DNA of 64,000 nt, taken from assembly GCF_001613085.1 (NCBI RefSeq), contig NZ_BDBR01000013.1:1-64000 (forward strand), given 5' to 3'. The stretch is from Nocardia salmonicida NBRC 13393 (GTDB lineage: Bacteria; Actinomycetota; Actinomycetes; Mycobacteriales; Mycobacteriaceae). Made by a program: the position numbers and the translations under genes. A model generated the notes under the pieces. It saw only the letters and a list, made by a program, of their open reading frames with translations, was not told the origin of the DNA and did not search any database. Of this stretch, positions 34,120-46,675 are shown one piece after another. Each line of letters starts with the position of its first letter. Within the stretch, counting starts at the first letter, position 1.

Positions 34120-36255
34120 GTGTCCCTACGGCAAATTGATGGTTACTTGCCGGGAAACAAATCTGTTGTGGGGGCCGATTCTGTGGGGTCGTTGGTGCCG
34201 AATATCCGGACCGCATCGCCGCTCGTGCCGGGTGCGGCGGCGGTTCGCGGCACCGTCGAACGGCGCCAGGATCTGGACGGACTGCGCGGGGTAGCGATCG
34301 CGCTCGTGGTGGCGTTCCACGTGTGGGCGGGCCGCGTATCCGGCGGAGTCGACGTTTTCCTCGTGCTGTCGGGATTCTTCTTCACCGGCGCGGTGGTGCG
34401 CGGGGTGGAGCGCAGCGGTGGGGTGTCGGCCAAGGAGACGGCGCGACGGACCGTGCGCAGGCTGATGCCGTCGTTGGTCGTGGTGTTAGGGGCGATTCTG
34501 CTCGCCACGGTGGTGATGCGGCCGTATACCCAGCTGGGCGAGGCCGCGGCGCAGACGTTGGCCTCGATGTTCTACGGCCAGAACTGGTATCTGGCCACCG
34601 CCGAGCTCGACTACCTCTCACCCGATCCCTCGGTGAGCCCGTTGCAGCACCTGTGGTCGATGTCGGTGCAGGGGCAGTTCTACCTGGTGATCCTCGCGCT
34701 GCTGGCGGGGTGGGCCTGGTTGCGCAGACGCGGTTCGGCCGGGCGGCTCACCCTGGTGATCGTGCTGGGCGGGCTGGCGTCGCTGTCGTTCTGGTACGCC
34801 GTTTCGGGGACCGGGCAGCACCAGGCGTGGACCTACTACGACAGCGTCGCGCGCGGCTGGGAGTTGCTCGCCGGTGCGATGCTGGCCGTCGCGGCACCCT
34901 GGTTGCGGTTGCCGAATCGGCTGCGTGGGCTCGCGGCCGCGCTCGGGCTGGCGATGGTGCTGTCGTGCGGACCGCTGTTCGACGGCGCGAATCAGTTCCC
35001 CGGTGTCGCGGCGCTGTGGCCGGTGGCGGCCGCCTGCCTGGTGATCGCCTCGGGGTTCGCGGCGGCAACGCAGGCGTGGCCGAACCGGCTGCTGGCCGGA
35101 CGGTTCTGTACCGAACTCGGCGCGCTGGCCTACCCGCTGTACCTGTGGCACTGGCCGATCCTGATCTTCTATCTGGGCGAGACCGGGCGCGCGAATGCCG
35201 GGATCGTCGACGGGCTGGTGGTGATCGGCGCCTCGCTGGCGCTGGCCTACGCGACCACTCGGCTGATCGAGACGCCGCTGCGCATGCCGCCTCGGGGCGA
35301 GCGGCCGGAAACCCGCAAGGCGGCCGGCGCCCTGGTCACCGCCACCGCGGTGGCGGTCCTGATCGCCTCGGTGGGGTGGCAGGTGGTGCTGGTGGCCAAC
35401 CCGGCGGTGCCGCCGCAGGCACTCGACACCCACCGCTATCCGGGCGCCGCCGCCCTGTACTCCGGCGCCGAGTACTCGCCGGAACCCATGCGCCCCACGG
35501 TCTTCGAAGGCCAGGCCGACACCCCGTCGCCGACCACCGACGGCTGTATCACGCCCAACCGCGAAGTCCGCGTCTGTACCTACGGCGACCCCACCGCAAC
35601 CCGCTCGATCGCGCTGGTCGGCGGCTCGCACTCCGAGCACTGGCTGCCCGCGTTGGAACCGCTCGCCGTCGAACACGGGTTCCGGGTGGTCTCCTATCTC
35701 AAGGAAGGGTGCCCGGTGGTCCTCGCCGATCAGCCGTCCTATGCCGAGTGGCCCTTCCCGGAGTGTCACGAATGGTCGGTGGAGGTGCTCGACCGGCTGT
35801 CGGCCGAACCGCCTGACTGGGTGCTGACCCTGTCCACCCGCTACCGCATGAACGGCGTGGGCGACGAGGTGCCCGCCGAATACCTCGAGGTGTGGACGGC
35901 GATGCAGGATCGGGGCTTCAACGTGCTCGCGCTGCGTGACACCCCACGGCTGCGCCGCGACGGCGTCCTCTACCGCGCCACCGATTGCCTGGCCCACCGC
36001 GGCGACCCCGACAGCTGCGGCCTCGATCGCGGCGAGGTCCTCGACCCGCACGATCCCGCCGAGATACCGGCGGCCGGCTACCCGAATATCCATCCGCTGG
36101 ACCTGTCCGATGCCGTCTGCCGACCGCAGCGCTGCCGGGTGGTCGAGGGCAATGTGCTCATCTATCGCGACGAGCATCACCTGACCGCCAGTTATGCCCG
36201 CTCGCTCGCTCCCGAACTCGGCCGCCAGATCGGGGCGATCACCGGGTGGTGGTAG
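34120..36255 (+). CDS. OafA/YrhL-type membrane acyltransferase with SGNH domain
   Basis: Protein of 711 residues at most. The N-terminal half is an acyltransferase-3 domain (RRQDLDGLRGVAIALVVAFH at about residues 47-66, GGVDVFLVLSGFF) with ten or so helices. The C-terminal part is an extracellular SGNH/GDSL esterase-like domain: GGSHSEHW near residue 500 carries the Ser, and DEHHLT near 687 the Asp and His. Such proteins O-acetylate cell-wall polysaccharides or glycolipids. The true start is uncertain: GTG at 34120, 34168 and 34195 are all possible and none has a clear ribosome site. Confidence 0.83.
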   Translation: MSLRQIDGYLPGNKSVVGADSVGSLVPNIRTASPLVPGAAAVRGTVERRQDLDGLRGVAIALVVAFHVWAGRVSGGVDVFLVLSGFFFTGAVVRGVERSGGVSAKETARRTVRRLMPSLVVVLGAILLATVVMRPYTQLGEAAAQTLASMFYGQNWYLATAELDYLSPDPSVSPLQHLWSMSVQGQFYLVILALLAGWAWLRRRGSAGRLTLVIVLGGLASLSFWYAVSGTGQHQAWTYYDSVARGWELLAGAMLAVAAPWLRLPNRLRGLAAALGLAMVLSCGPLFDGANQFPGVAALWPVAAACLVIASGFAAATQAWPNRLLAGRFCTELGALAYPLYLWHWPILIFYLGETGRANAGIVDGLVVIGASLALAYATTRLIETPLRMPPRGERPETRKAAGALVTATAVAVLIASVGWQVVLVANPAVPPQALDTHRYPGAAALYSGAEYSPEPMRPTVFEGQADTPSPTTDGCITPNREVRVCTYGDPTATRSIALVGGSHSEHWLPALEPLAVEHGFRVVSYLKEGCPVVLADQPSYAEWPFPECHEWSVEVLDRLSAEPPDWVLTLSTRYRMNGVGDEVPAEYLEVWTAMQDRGFNVLALRDTPRLRRDGVLYRATDCLAHRGDPDSCGLDRGEVLDPHDPAEIPAAGYPNIHPLDLSDAVCRPQRCRVVEGNVLIYRDEHHLTASYARSLAPELGRQIGAITGWW

Positions 36256-36322
36256 CGGATGGCCTCGTCACAGCAGAAACGACAACCCCACCGGCACCAC
36301 GGATCGAGCTAGTCTCGGACCC

Positions 36323-38065
36323 GTGCGCACTCCACGGAAGGCATCGGTCCTACTCGTCGCGCTCGCTGCGCTGCCCCTGGCCTGCTCGTCCGGACCCGAC
36401 CAACCACAGACCGTTGCCGAGTCCTTCGCCGCCGCGCTGACCAGCGGAGACGCCGCCGCCGCTGCCGAACTCACCGACGCACCCGAGGCAGCCCGCCCGG
36501 TGCTGACGGCGCTGTTCGACAACCTCGGCAAGAACGACACAGTCCGGGTGTCGTCCACCGACGACAAGTCGTTCACGCTGGAATCCACCTGGAAATTCGG
36601 CCCAGACGGCCGCAACGCGTGGACCTACTCGAGTGCCGGAACCACCACCGGCGCCGACGGGTGGAAGATCGCCTGGCAGCCGACCACGGTCGCGCCCGGC
36701 CTCGACCTCGGCGCGCTGAGCTACAGCCCGGTCGCCGCGAAACCGGCCAGAGTGCTCGACGCCTCCGGTGGTGACCTGATGACCCAGCAGGTGGTCACGC
36801 TGGTGAACGTCGCGCCCGATGCCGACCTGTCCGCCGCCGCCGCGCTGCTCGCGCCGCAGGGGGTCAGCGAGGCCACCTTACGGGCGGATCTGGCTGCGGC
36901 ACAGGGCAAACCGATTACCGCCGTCGCCCTGCGCGATGCCGACATCGCGCCGGTGCAGCAGGCACTGACCGGCGTGCGCGGCGTGACGCTCGCGCCACAG
37001 ATTCGGCTGCTCACCGTCGACAAGACGCTGGCCGGACCCACCATCGGCGGGCTCGCCGAGGTCTGGCAGGACCAAGCCGACACCGCCGCGGGCTGGGCGA
37101 TCCGCGCGCAGACCGCCGAGGGCACCCAGCGCATCGCCGGACCCGACGCGAAGCCGACCCCCGACATCGCCAGCACCCTCGACATCGACCTCCAGCACGC
37201 GGCGGAGGACGCGCTGACCCCGATCGCCACCCCGTCCGCCATCGTCGCGCTGCGACCCTCGACCGGCGAGGTGCTGGCCGTCGCGCAGAACGCGCCCGCC
37301 GACGCCCAGGGCCCGATCGCGCTGACCGGGCTCTACCCGCCGGGCTCCACGTTCAAGACCGTCACGGTTTCGGCGGCCCTGCAAGCGGGCGGCGTCACCC
37401 CCGACACCGTGCTGCCCTGCCCGGGCCGCGCCACCATCGAGGGCCGCACGATTCCCAACGACAACGGCTTCGACCTGGGTATGGTGCCCCTGCACACCGC
37501 GTTCGCGCGTTCGTGCAACACCACGATGGCCGAGTTGGGAGTGCAATTGCCCGCCGACGGATTGACCGCGGCCGCCCAACAGCTGGGCCTCGGGGTGGAT
37601 TATGTGACACCCGGCTTGACGACTGTCACAGGGAAAGTTCCACCCGCCGAAAATCCGGCGCAACGGGTCGAATCGAGCATCGGACAGGGCACGGTGACCG
37701 CCTCGCCGTTCGGGATGGCGCTCGTCGCGGCCTCCCTGGTGCACGGTTCCGCGCCCGCGCCGAGCCTCATCCGCGGCCGTCCCGGCACCCCGGATCGGAC
37801 TTCGCCGCCGGTGCCCGCGACGGTGACGTCGCAGCTAGAGACCATGATGGGGGAGACGGTGAGTGCGGGCACAGCCACCGCGCTGCGCGACATCCCCGGT
37901 CTGCTCGGCAAGACCGGCACCGCGGAGTATCTCGACGACACCCACGCCCACGGCTGGTTCGTCGGCATCGAGGGTGATCTGGCGTTCGCGGTGTTCGTCG
38001 CGGACGCCGGAAGCTCCGGACCGGCGGTCGAGGCAGCGGGACGGATGCTACGTGTGACACCATGA
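36323..38065 (+). CDS. Lipoprotein class B penicillin-binding protein
   Basis: Peptidoglycan transpeptidase of 580 residues, related to mycobacterial PBP-lipo (Rv2864c). It has a lipobox-like LPLACSS (Cys about 20), an NTF2-like MecA_N domain (about residues 30-140), a dimerisation region, and a transpeptidase domain with Ser342-x-x-Lys (STFK), Ser397-Cys-Asn and Lys530-Thr-Gly-Thr. All three catalytic motifs are intact. The GTG at 36323 is chosen because the lipoprotein signal begins there. It is followed by a Ser/Thr kinase gene, a pairing that fits control of wall growth. Confidence 0.88.
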   Translation: MRTPRKASVLLVALAALPLACSSGPDQPQTVAESFAAALTSGDAAAAAELTDAPEAARPVLTALFDNLGKNDTVRVSSTDDKSFTLESTWKFGPDGRNAWTYSSAGTTTGADGWKIAWQPTTVAPGLDLGALSYSPVAAKPARVLDASGGDLMTQQVVTLVNVAPDADLSAAAALLAPQGVSEATLRADLAAAQGKPITAVALRDADIAPVQQALTGVRGVTLAPQIRLLTVDKTLAGPTIGGLAEVWQDQADTAAGWAIRAQTAEGTQRIAGPDAKPTPDIASTLDIDLQHAAEDALTPIATPSAIVALRPSTGEVLAVAQNAPADAQGPIALTGLYPPGSTFKTVTVSAALQAGGVTPDTVLPCPGRATIEGRTIPNDNGFDLGMVPLHTAFARSCNTTMAELGVQLPADGLTAAAQQLGLGVDYVTPGLTTVTGKVPPAENPAQRVESSIGQGTVTASPFGMALVAASLVHGSAPAPSLIRGRPGTPDRTSPPVPATVTSQLETMMGETVSAGTATALRDIPGLLGKTGTAEYLDDTHAHGWFVGIEGDLAFAVFVADAGSSGPAVEAAGRMLRVTP

Positions 38066-38153
38066 GTCGTCTTTCCCCCCGCAGGCGAGCAATCCCCCCG
38101 CTGCCGCACGCGGTCATCACTGCGCCAGCTACACTCGGCGGCGGACCATACCC

Positions 38154-39749
38154 ATGGTCAATACGCGGGATGTCACAATTTCGAGAAGGTTCGGAGTAGG
38201 CGCCATCGATACCGGTCAGAAGATCGCGGAGCATTACCGCCTGGTCGAGCGTATTGGTAGCGGCGGCACAGGCGTTGTATGGCGTGCTGTCGACGAACGC
38301 CTCCAACGCTCCGTGGCTGTGAAGCAGATCCACATCAAACCCAGCTTGCCCGAGGGCGAGCGGGATGTGTTGCGCCAGCGCGCGATTCGGGAGGCCCGCA
38401 ACGCGGCGCGCTTCCAGCATCCCAATGCCATCGTGGTATTCGACATCACCGAGCACAACGGTGATCCGTGCCTGGTGATGGAGTACCTCAAGTCGGTCAG
38501 CCTCGCGGGGGAGCTGGGTCAGAAGGGCCCGCTGCCGCTGCTCGAGGTCGCCCGCATCGGTGAGATGGTCGCTTCCTCGCTGATCGCCGCCCACCAGGCC
38601 GGTTTGGTGCACCGCGACGTGAAACCGGGCAATATCCTGCTCGGCGACCACGGTGAGGTGAAGATCACCGACTTCGGCATCTCCCGTGCGGCCGGCGACG
38701 TGACGCTCACCGAGACCGGGTTGATCTGCGGAACTGCCGCTTATCTGGCACCCGAGGTGGCACGCGGCTCCGACCCCACGCCCGCCGCCGACGTATTCGC
38801 CCTAGGCGCAACGCTTTTCCATGCGCTGGAAGGCGAACCGCCCTACGGCGCCAACTCCAACCCCCTCGCGGTGCTCTACGCCGCCGCCAACGGTCAGGTG
38901 CGCGAGCCCCACAACGCGGGCCCCGCCACCGACTTCCTGCTCGACCTGCTCAGTCCGGACCCTCTCGACCGTCCGACGATGACCGAAGCCCGCGACGCGC
39001 TGGCTTCGTTCGCTGAGGACGACGCGGTCCCCGCCGGGTTCGTGCCTGCCAGTGAGGCTTTCAATCGTCGCAACTCCGCGGCGACCACCCAGGTGATCCG
39101 GCAGTCCGGTCGCCGGGCCTCCCACGCGGGCGCGTCCACGGCCACAACCCGCCAGATCCGCTCGAATCCGCGTCCGCAGGTCCGGCAGGACACCGCGGCG
39201 CACCCGCAGACCCAGGCTCATCCCATGCCCGCCCCGCGCAAGCAGGCAGGCAAGGGGCGTGCGGTGCTGATCGGATCCGGTGTCGGCGCGCTTGTCGCTG
39301 CGATCGCCGTCGCCGTCAGCGCGCTGAGCAGCTCCGATTCCGATTCACCGCGGGTGCAGGCGAGTCCGCCGACCTCGGTGCAGGCCTCGGCGGCTCCCAA
39401 GCCGAGCGCGGCGGTTCCTCCGCTCGGGCAGGCCGGCAATGTCGGCACGGTGGACATCGGTTCGGCCGGTCTGCTGGTCGAGAACTTCTTCAGCAACCCA
39501 GGCGGTTCGTGGTCGCTGCTCACCCCCGCCGCGCAGGAGGTGTACGGCAGTGAGTCCGCGTTCCGCGAATACTGGAACGACCGCACTGTCGAGAACTTCG
39601 CCAGCATCACCGCGGTCAGCGGCAACAATGCCGACGGCTCCACGAATATGCGCCTGGCCAGCATCACCATCAACGGCTCGACAAAGGCCATGGTCATGCG
39701 TGTGGTGAGCTCGGGTGGCAGTCTGCGCATCGACGGAGACACCCGCTAG
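38154..39749 (+). CDS. Transmembrane Ser/Thr protein kinase (Pkn type)
   Basis: Receptor-like kinase of 531 residues. The N-terminal kinase domain covers about residues 27-285: glycine loop GSGGTGVV, VAIB-type Lys in VAVKQIH, catalytic HRDVKPGN, DFG and APE (LAPEVARG). A linker rich in Thr, Arg and Gln leads to one membrane helix (about 371-392) and a Ser/Pro-rich external stalk. The extracellular domain of about 100 residues contains AQEVYGSESAFREYW and resembles NTF2-like folds; there are no PASTA repeats. It probably senses an envelope signal. Confidence 0.88.
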   Translation: MVNTRDVTISRRFGVGAIDTGQKIAEHYRLVERIGSGGTGVVWRAVDERLQRSVAVKQIHIKPSLPEGERDVLRQRAIREARNAARFQHPNAIVVFDITEHNGDPCLVMEYLKSVSLAGELGQKGPLPLLEVARIGEMVASSLIAAHQAGLVHRDVKPGNILLGDHGEVKITDFGISRAAGDVTLTETGLICGTAAYLAPEVARGSDPTPAADVFALGATLFHALEGEPPYGANSNPLAVLYAAANGQVREPHNAGPATDFLLDLLSPDPLDRPTMTEARDALASFAEDDAVPAGFVPASEAFNRRNSAATTQVIRQSGRRASHAGASTATTRQIRSNPRPQVRQDTAAHPQTQAHPMPAPRKQAGKGRAVLIGSGVGALVAAIAVAVSALSSSDSDSPRVQASPPTSVQASAAPKPSAAVPPLGQAGNVGTVDIGSAGLLVENFFSNPGGSWSLLTPAAQEVYGSESAFREYWNDRTVENFASITAVSGNNADGSTNMRLASITINGSTKAMVMRVVSSGGSLRIDGDTR

Positions 39750-39758
39750 GTGGTACGT

Positions 39759-39787
39759 GCGACGGATCCGTAGGACGGGTCCGTCGC
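39759..39787. terminator. Hairpin after the Ser/Thr kinase gene
   Basis: GACGGATCCGT and ACGGGTCCGTC pair across a 3-base loop, and two more flanking G-C pairs bring the stem to 13 bp with one wobble. It starts 10 bases after the kinase stop and separates it from the his operon. No U-tract follows. Confidence 0.65.
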
Positions 39788-39879
39788 CTCGGCGGGATGT
39801 GGGTGGAAAAGCGATGGCGGGCGACCATTAGGCTGGTACCTGACCTGAGCCCCACCACAGAACAGGACCGTACCCCGAT

Positions 39880-42341
<2,462 letters not shown>

Positions 42342-42364
42342 ATCCACCTGTGGAGGAACACATC

Positions 42365-42979
42365 ATGAGCAGAACAGCGCGGGTGGAACGCGTCACCAAA
42401 GAGTCCTCGATTCTGGTGGAGCTGAACCTCGACGGCACCGGGCAGACCGAGATCTCCACCGGGGTGCCGTTCTACGACCACATGCTGACCGCACTGGGCG
42501 CGCACGCCGGGTTCGACCTGGTCGTGCGGGCCGAGGGCGACATCGAGATCGAAGCCCACCACACGGTCGAGGACACCGCGATCGTGCTGGGTCAGGCACT
42601 CGGCCAGGCGCTGGGCGACAAGAAGGGCATCCGCCGCTTCGGCGACGCGTTCATCCCGATGGACGAGACCCTCGCGCACGCCGCCGTCGACGTGTCCGGT
42701 CGCCCCTACTGCGTGTTCACCGGCGAGCCGGAACACCTGGTGCACACCATCATTCCCAGCGCGGGCCCCGGCGCCTCGTACTCGACCGTGCTCAACAAGC
42801 ACGTCTTCGAGTCGATCGCGCAGAACGCCCGTATCGCCCTGCACGTGCGGGTGCTCTACGGCCGCGACCAGCACCACATCACCGAGGCCGAATTCAAGGC
42901 TGTCGCGCGGGCTCTGCGCGCCGCCGTCGAGATCGACCCGCGGGTCAGCGGTGTGCCGTCCACGAAGGGTGTGCTGTGA
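42365..42979 (+). CDS. hisB: Imidazoleglycerol-phosphate dehydratase
   Basis: Monofunctional Mn-dependent dehydratase of 204 residues, with no phosphatase domain as expected outside enterobacteria. Metal-binding repeats are [16 protein letters not shown] and [18 protein letters not shown]. The ATG at 42365 has GGAGGA about 8 bases before it. It overlaps hisH by 4 bases. Confidence 0.95.
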   Translation: MSRTARVERVTKESSILVELNLDGTGQTEISTGVPFYDHMLTALGAHAGFDLVVRAEGDIEIEAHHTVEDTAIVLGQALGQALGDKKGIRRFGDAFIPMDETLAHAAVDVSGRPYCVFTGEPEHLVHTIIPSAGPGASYSTVLNKHVFESIAQNARIALHVRVLYGRDQHHITEAEFKAVARALRAAVEIDPRVSGVPSTKGVL

Positions 42980-43605
42980 GATCGGTTGTTCTGCTCGACT
43001 ACGGTTCCGGCAACCTGCACTCCGCCGAACGCGCGCTGGTGCGTGCGGGCGCGCAGGTAGAGGTCACCGCCGATCCCCAGGCCGCGTTGGCGGCCGACGG
43101 ACTCGTCGTCCCCGGCGTCGGCGCGTACGCGGCCTGCATGGCCGGGCTGCTCGCGGTGCGCGGTGACCGGATCATCGGCCAGCGCCTCGCCGGTGGGCGT
43201 CCCGTGCTCGGCATCTGCGTCGGCATGCAGGTCATGTTCGACCGCGGCGTCGAGTTCGGCGTCGAGACCGAAGGTTGCGGCGAATGGCCCGGCACGGTCG
43301 CGGGCCTGGACGCCCCCGTCCTGCCGCACATGGGCTGGAACACGGTGAAGGCCCCCGCCGACAGCACCCTGTTCGCCGGTATGGACGCCGACACCCGCTT
43401 CTATTTCGTCCACTCCTACGCGGCCCAGCAGTGGGAACTGCCCGAGAACGAGCACATCGCCTCCCCGAAGCTCACCTGGGCCGAGCACGGCGTGCCGTTC
43501 CTCGCCGCGGTAGAGAACGGGCCGCTGTCGGCTACTCAGTTCCACCCGGAGAAGTCCGGCGACGCGGGGGCGCAGCTGCTGCGCAACTGGATCGGCTCGC
43601 TGTAG
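42976..43605 (+). CDS. hisH: Imidazole glycerol phosphate synthase, glutamine amidotransferase subunit
   Basis: Class I glutaminase of 209 residues that feeds ammonia to HisF. The nucleophile Cys is in GICVGMQ (about residue 78), and the His-Glu pair in QFHPEKSG near the C-terminus. GTG start overlapping hisB. In M. tuberculosis hisA follows directly; here hisA is 3.8 kb further on. Confidence 0.94.
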   Translation: MRSVVLLDYGSGNLHSAERALVRAGAQVEVTADPQAALAADGLVVPGVGAYAACMAGLLAVRGDRIIGQRLAGGRPVLGICVGMQVMFDRGVEFGVETEGCGEWPGTVAGLDAPVLPHMGWNTVKAPADSTLFAGMDADTRFYFVHSYAAQQWELPENEHIASPKLTWAEHGVPFLAAVENGPLSATQFHPEKSGDAGAQLLRNWIGSL

Positions 43606-43635
43606 CTCTATCGAGGGCCTCGAATCGTTGTCGGG

Positions 43636-44877
43636 TCAGGGGTTGTCGACGTCGGCTCGGTCGGCGGCTTCGGTGCCCGCGGTCCAGCCTTCGGCGCTGC
43701 GGATGGTGATGCCCCGGGTGCGGACGGTGGGGAAGTAGGTGTCGAAGGCTTTGTCCACTCGTTGCTGGTGGGTGGCCAGGACCGGGAGTAGGTGGGTGGG
43801 GTCGGGGGAGTCGGCGATGGTCGCTTCGGCGGCCTCGGCGAGGCGTTCGCCGATGCGGGTGGCGTAGGCGGTGAGGAAGGCCTTGCGGTAGTGGCGGGAG
43901 CGGGATTCCTCGGTGGCGGCGTTGTCGATCATGGTGCGGGTGGCTTGGACGAGTAGGGAAGTCGACAGGATTTCCACGGCGTCGAGGTCGGGATCGTCGC
44001 CGACGATCGTGACGAAACCCCAGTCGGCGACGAAGATCGCGCGGGAGCGGTTGGCGCGGGTGACCATGTCGATGAGCAGGGCTTTGGCGTCGGTGTAGGG
44101 GGTTTCGAGCCAGATACGGCGGGCGGCGGGGAGGTCGGGGTCGGTGCGCTGGGAATCGATCAGGGCACGGTCGATCGCGTACTTGGTCATGAGTTCCTGC
44201 GCCTTGGCGGACAGGGTTTCGGCTTCCTCGGCGAAGGACGTCGACTCGGCTTTGGCCAGGAGACCGCGGACTCGGCCGAGGGTTCTCTCGTCGACGTGGT
44301 GGTGGGTGACGGTCTGCCCGCGGGTACCGGGCAGGGGAACGATCTGCTCGAGTTTCGGGAGTTGGATGAGCAGGGCCAGGGCGCCGAGGGCCGACTCGAG
44401 GGCCTCGTCGTCGGTGAGCAGTGCACGGTCGGCCCACTGTTGGAGGTGGGGGCGCTCGGCTGTCCACCACACCGTGGCGCCCAGTTCGTCCAGTTGGGAC
44501 TGCCAGATCTCGTCCACCGACTCGGACGCGAAGCCGACCCGGTGTTCGGCCAGCAGATCGGTCAGATAGCCGACCGCGAACTCGTCGACCCGCCTGCGCG
44601 CGGCCTCGTGAACATCCCTGGGCAACCAGCCGAACTCGAAGGCGCGGGCGATGATTCGTCGCGCGGCGAGCTGGACCCCGGCGGCCGACTCCGCGCCCGC
44701 CACCTGTTCGACGAACCTCGTGATCGCGATCTTGTCGCCCTGCGCGGCGAGGAAGGCGACGGTCGCGATCGCGTCGGCGACCTGCGACGGATCGCCCGAC
44801 AACGCGGCATCGATCGGGAGTCCAGGAGCGGCTGTCGGTTTGCGACCGGTCCGGCGCCGACGATTCTGCTTGGCCAA
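43636..44877 (-). CDS. DUF2786 domain protein
   Basis: Protein of 413 residues with a central DUF2786 segment (RVRGLLAKAESTSFAEEAETLSAKAQELMTKYAID, key LLAKAEST and A-x2-LMTKY). The N-terminus is very basic (RRRRTGRK), suggesting nucleic-acid contact. No catalytic motif is recognised. It starts with TTG at 44877, preceded by AGGA about 10 bases upstream. It converges on hisH with 30 bases between stops. Confidence 0.7.
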   Translation of the reverse strand: MAKQNRRRRTGRKPTAAPGLPIDAALSGDPSQVADAIATVAFLAAQGDKIAITRFVEQVAGAESAAGVQLAARRIIARAFEFGWLPRDVHEAARRRVDEFAVGYLTDLLAEHRVGFASESVDEIWQSQLDELGATVWWTAERPHLQQWADRALLTDDEALESALGALALLIQLPKLEQIVPLPGTRGQTVTHHHVDERTLGRVRGLLAKAESTSFAEEAETLSAKAQELMTKYAIDRALIDSQRTDPDLPAARRIWLETPYTDAKALLIDMVTRANRSRAIFVADWGFVTIVGDDPDLDAVEILSTSLLVQATRTMIDNAATEESRSRHYRKAFLTAYATRIGERLAEAAEATIADSPDPTHLLPVLATHQQRVDKAFDTYFPTVRTRGITIRSAEGWTAGTEAADRADVDNP

Positions 44878-45087
44878 GGTGTGCGCCGATCCTGTTCGTG
44901 AGGTGAAAGCGGGCAGCGGAGGAGAAGTTCGCGGCGTTCATTGTCGCGCATCGCCGCACGGTCGGCTTCGACGCGTCGGTCCAGGTCAGCCGCCCTGGAC
45001 GGATCACGGATCGTAATCACTCCTCGCCCAGCAGAATCCGACCGTGGAAGGATTCGCCGAGGCGATCGGTCCGATTAGGGTGGCGGT

Positions 45088-45690
45088 ATGAGTTATCGGG
45101 GGATGCTGGTCGACGAACGGGCCGAACTGGTCGAACTGCTGCGGGGGTTGAGCGAGCAGGAATGGGAGACGCCGTCGCTGTGCGCGGGGTGGCGGGTTCG
45201 CGACGTCGTGGGACACCTGATGCAGGACACGCTGAGTCCGCTGAGTTACGCGGGGGTGGTGCTGAAGAGTCGCGGGTCGGTGAATCGCACCAATAATGCT
45301 CTCGCGCAGTCGTTCTCGGGGCTTTCGACCGAGCAGTTGGTGGACAAACTCGACAGGGAGTCGGGTCGGTTGTCGAAGTATTCGCCCCGGCTCATGCTCT
45401 CCGACCTCGTGGTCCACCACCAGGACATCCGCCGCCCGCTGGGTCGTCCTCGCACCATCCCCGCCGACCGCCTCGTCGCGGTCCTGTCCTACCCCGATCC
45501 CTTCGCCTTCCCCGGCAGATTCACCAAGGGGCTGCGTTTCGTCGCCACCGACGTGTCCTGGTCCTCGGGCGAGGGCCCGGAAGTTCGCGGCCCAGGTGAG
45601 GCCATCGTCCTGGCCGTGGTCGGCCGCACCGTCGCGCTCGACGATCTCACCGGCGACGGACTGCCCGAACTCCGCCGCCGCTTGGCCTGA
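45088..45690 (+). CDS. Maleylpyruvate isomerase family mycothiol-type enzyme
   Basis: DinB-fold protein of 200 residues in the TIGR03083-type group. The metal-site segments are TPSLCAGWRVRDVVGHLMQ (His near residue 43) and LSDLVVHHQDIRRPLG (His-His-x-Asp near 110-114). Family members use mycothiol for isomerisation or bacillithiol-like transferase reactions; the substrate here is unknown. It is the second DinB-fold protein of this broad family in the window, but not a close copy of the one at 10448. Confidence 0.75.
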   Translation: MSYRGMLVDERAELVELLRGLSEQEWETPSLCAGWRVRDVVGHLMQDTLSPLSYAGVVLKSRGSVNRTNNALAQSFSGLSTEQLVDKLDRESGRLSKYSPRLMLSDLVVHHQDIRRPLGRPRTIPADRLVAVLSYPDPFAFPGRFTKGLRFVATDVSWSSGEGPEVRGPGEAIVLAVVGRTVALDDLTGDGLPELRRRLA

Positions 45691-45726
45691 CCCACCTCGA
45701 CGAGATCGCGCGCGGCGCCGATCGGT

Positions 45727-46638
45727 TCAGCGTCGCAGCGCTGTCTCCGTCTCCGTTCGCGACAACTTGTCGGGATTGCGCACGGAGTAGAGCCCGGTGA
45801 TCAGACCGTCGTCGACGCGCACCGCGAACACCGTGTCGATCGCGCCGTCGAGTCGCAGGATCAGGGCCGGGTGGCCGTTGAGCTGGGCTGGTTCGACGGT
45901 CATCTCGGCGCTGATCCTCGGCACACTGGCGGTGAGCAGGGCGGCGACCAGGTCGGCTCCCACGATGGGCGAGAGTGCGGCCTGTTTGATTCCGCCACCG
46001 TCGCCGAGAAAGACGACATCCGGCGCGAGGAGGTCGAGCAGGTTCTGTAGATCACCGGTTTCGATCGCGTGCTGGAAGGCCGCGAGCGCGTCGCGCGACT
46101 GGCTCGCGGACACGATCCCGCGCGGTCGGCGGGCAGCGACGTGGGCCCGCGCTCGGTAGGCCAGCTGGCGGACGGCGGGCGGGCTCTTGTCGACGGCGTC
46201 GGCGATCTCGTCGTAGTTCAGATCGAATACTTCGCGCAGCACGAACACCGCCCGCTCGATCGGTGCCAGCGTCTCCAGAACCAGCAGCATCGCCATCGAG
46301 ACGCTCTCGGCCAATTCGACGTCCTCGGCCACGTCGGGCGTGGTCAGTAGGGGCTCGGGTAACCAGGGACCGACATAGGTCTCCTTGCGGCGGCCGAGCG
46401 TGCGCAGGCGATCGAGCGACTGGCGGGTCGTGATCCTGACCAGATACGCGCGCTGGTCGCGCACCGCGGCGAGATCGACTCCCACCCAACGCAGCCAGGT
46501 CTCCTGCAGGACGTCCTCGGCGTCGGCGGCCGAGCCGAGCATCTCGTAGGCGACGGTGAACAGCAGATTGCGGTGGGCGACGAACACCTCGGTCGCCGGG
46601 TCCTTCGCTGTGCCGTCGGGTGTGGTGTGCGGCGCCAT
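45727..46638 (-). CDS. sigJ: ECF41 sigma factor (SigJ-like)
   Basis: RNA polymerase sigma factor of 303 residues. Sigma region 2 covers about residues 20-90 and region 4 about 125-175. They are joined by the linker signature WLPEPL (about 92-97). A C-terminal NTF2-like extension carries FLGDGGGI and ends with SVRNPDKL. These three signatures define ECF41, where the extension replaces a separate anti-sigma factor. The divergent gene encodes a carboxymuconolactone decarboxylase, the classic ECF41 partner, and both have matching promoters. Confidence 0.9.
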   Translation of the reverse strand: MAPHTTPDGTAKDPATEVFVAHRNLLFTVAYEMLGSAADAEDVLQETWLRWVGVDLAAVRDQRAYLVRITTRQSLDRLRTLGRRKETYVGPWLPEPLLTTPDVAEDVELAESVSMAMLLVLETLAPIERAVFVLREVFDLNYDEIADAVDKSPPAVRQLAYRARAHVAARRPRGIVSASQSRDALAAFQHAIETGDLQNLLDLLAPDVVFLGDGGGIKQAALSPIVGADLVAALLTASVPRISAEMTVEPAQLNGHPALILRLDGAIDTVFAVRVDDGLITGLYSVRNPDKLSRTETETALRR

Positions 46639-46675
46639 GGGTTGCTCCTGTTTCCGCTCGGGTGTGTCACCACCA

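Noticed and set aside
39781..39879. Possible his leader attenuator or T-box before hisD
   Set aside because: No run of His codons, T-box core or competing hairpins was found; only the upstream kinase terminator is clear.
43532..45007. Minus-strand frame overlapping the DUF2786 gene in another frame
   Set aside because: Arg/Pro/Ser-rich product with no protein-like pattern; the frame with KAEST and LMTKY motifs is the real one.
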